Source: Taenia hydatigena (Eukaryota > Platyhelminthes > Cestoda > Cyclophyllidea > Taeniidae). Taken from it: a DNA stretch of 64,000 nt. The stretch spans positions 62,001-126,000 of the forward strand of contig JADWOT020001583.1 of NCBI GenBank assembly GCA_036345935.2, given 5' to 3'. Shown piece after piece: positions 63,300 through 64,000 of the stretch. Within the stretch, counting starts at the first letter, position 1, and every line of letters starts with the position of its first letter. The notes under the pieces were generated by a model. The model saw only the letters and a program-made list of their open reading frames with translations, searched no databases and had not been told where the DNA came from. Position numbers and translations under genes: made by a program.

Positions 63300-63945
63300 A
63301 ATACATTCTTTAAAACGTAAGCACCTCACTTCTAGGATTTAGAAAGAAGTCTTTAACGCCATTTAACGAAACACGGCCCATGATTCAAGAAACTTGGTAA
63401 ACGTTTGTTGAGCGTTCAGTTTTTGGCTGCTAATAAGCATTTTCACTGAACATTTAATTTAGAACCTTGGATGACAGTTTTCACATGCTACTACTTCACT
63501 TTAGTGCAGCTCTTAACAAGAGTACGAATTTAAATCCTGACTATATTAAATGGGGGATAATATGAGTGCGTAGCGTTAGTGATTTTTTAAAAAATGCATA
63601 TAAGTCGTCAAATGATAATAAGCAGCAAGTTTGCTTTAAAATATCCCTGTTTTATTTTTTTATTCTGTCTGGACCCTATCAACAATGAATGTCCAAGCAC
63701 CAACTTACTTGAAAAAGAAACATCCACCTCTTACAAGTTTCCCATCGCACTCTTTGGAGAAGCTGCTGCACCTTTTTCTGAAGTCGGTGGACATGATTTT
63801 TCTTGCAAGCACTTAGCTACGGAAACGCCAGTAATAATTGTTACAATAAATTTTGTTTATTAAAGTGGATAAAGCACGAAAATGTAAAGGTTACTTTACC
63901 TCTTTTAGCGGCGTCTTACACTCTACCATCTTGACTAATTCTGAA
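63200..63945 (+). repeat. Old dispersed duplicate C, copy 2
   Basis: Partner of 46,595-47,170. It begins inside tandem unit 2 and continues into the single-copy flank, so the flank shows the original extent of the block and unit 1 carries a truncated piece of it. An 89-codon frame at 63,594-63,863 lies mostly in the part not shared with the 46 kb copy. Confidence 0.7.
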
Positions 63946-64000
63946 TTATCCTTTTGCCTCTATTTGTCCTTTTGCTCTATTTGCACATTTCCCTAAGCCT

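Noticed and set aside
1..64000. CRISPR arrays, prokaryotic operons, rRNA genes, telomeric repeats.
   Set aside because: No regularly spaced direct repeats, no dense coding, no rRNA core sequences and no TTAGGG-type arrays were seen on either strand.

Overview
This window looks like gene-poor eukaryotic nuclear DNA, most likely from an invertebrate animal. It is AT-rich (roughly 60% by eye). No open reading frame exceeds 150 codons, there is no operon-like coding density, and the few coding-like blocks are short, GC-richer patches, some with GT/AG splice-like borders. I could not fix the species. Almost every long ORF present is best explained as chance.

The dominant structure is a giant imperfect palindrome. 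The left arm (about 31,886-41,499) returns as its reverse complement at about 48,951-58,203, around a 7.45 kb spacer. The outer 8 kb or so of each arm is nearly identical. The innermost few hundred bases are clearly older (about 85% identical by eye), and the left arm carries a 359 bp block that the right arm lacks. Each arm holds copies of one LTR-type repeat, including a pair flanking an initiator-Met-type primer-binding site, and a tRNA-like fragment. A separate, nearly perfect tandem duplication of 1.6 kb occupies 60,106-63,299. Three older, strongly diverged duplicate pairs link 14.9-16.8 kb with 42.1-44.0 kb, 17.9-19.25 kb with the palindrome arms at 35.7-36.5 kb (and mirror), and 46.6-47.2 kb with 63.2-63.95 kb. 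The window is a hub of repeated segmental duplication.

The most striking region is 27.4-31.5 kb, a graveyard of core-histone pseudogenes recovered by reading across frames. On the minus strand H3, H4, H2B and H2A follow each other head to tail between 28.94 and 27.38 kb. H3 abuts H4 directly and the other gaps are only about 48 bp. A second H3-H4 pair (minus, 30.23-29.57 kb) abuts in the same way, a third H3 (plus, 29.17-29.55 kb) ends tail to tail against it, and H2A and H2B copies follow on plus to 31.49 kb. In all three H3 copies the codon at the stop position reads TGC (Cys), which raises the possibility that the ancestor was a fused H3-H4 doublet in a very compact histone unit.

Smaller items are a decayed tRNA-Arg(TCG)-like sequence (22,053-22,125), a possible two-exon 3' end of a minus-strand gene (22,582-23,581), an exon-like patch resembling the FAD-binding segment of alkylglycerone-phosphate synthase (19.28-19.62 kb), a degenerate minisatellite with a period near 60 bp (14.24-14.60 kb) and a (CAT)13 microsatellite. 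The remaining stretches show nothing I can annotate.
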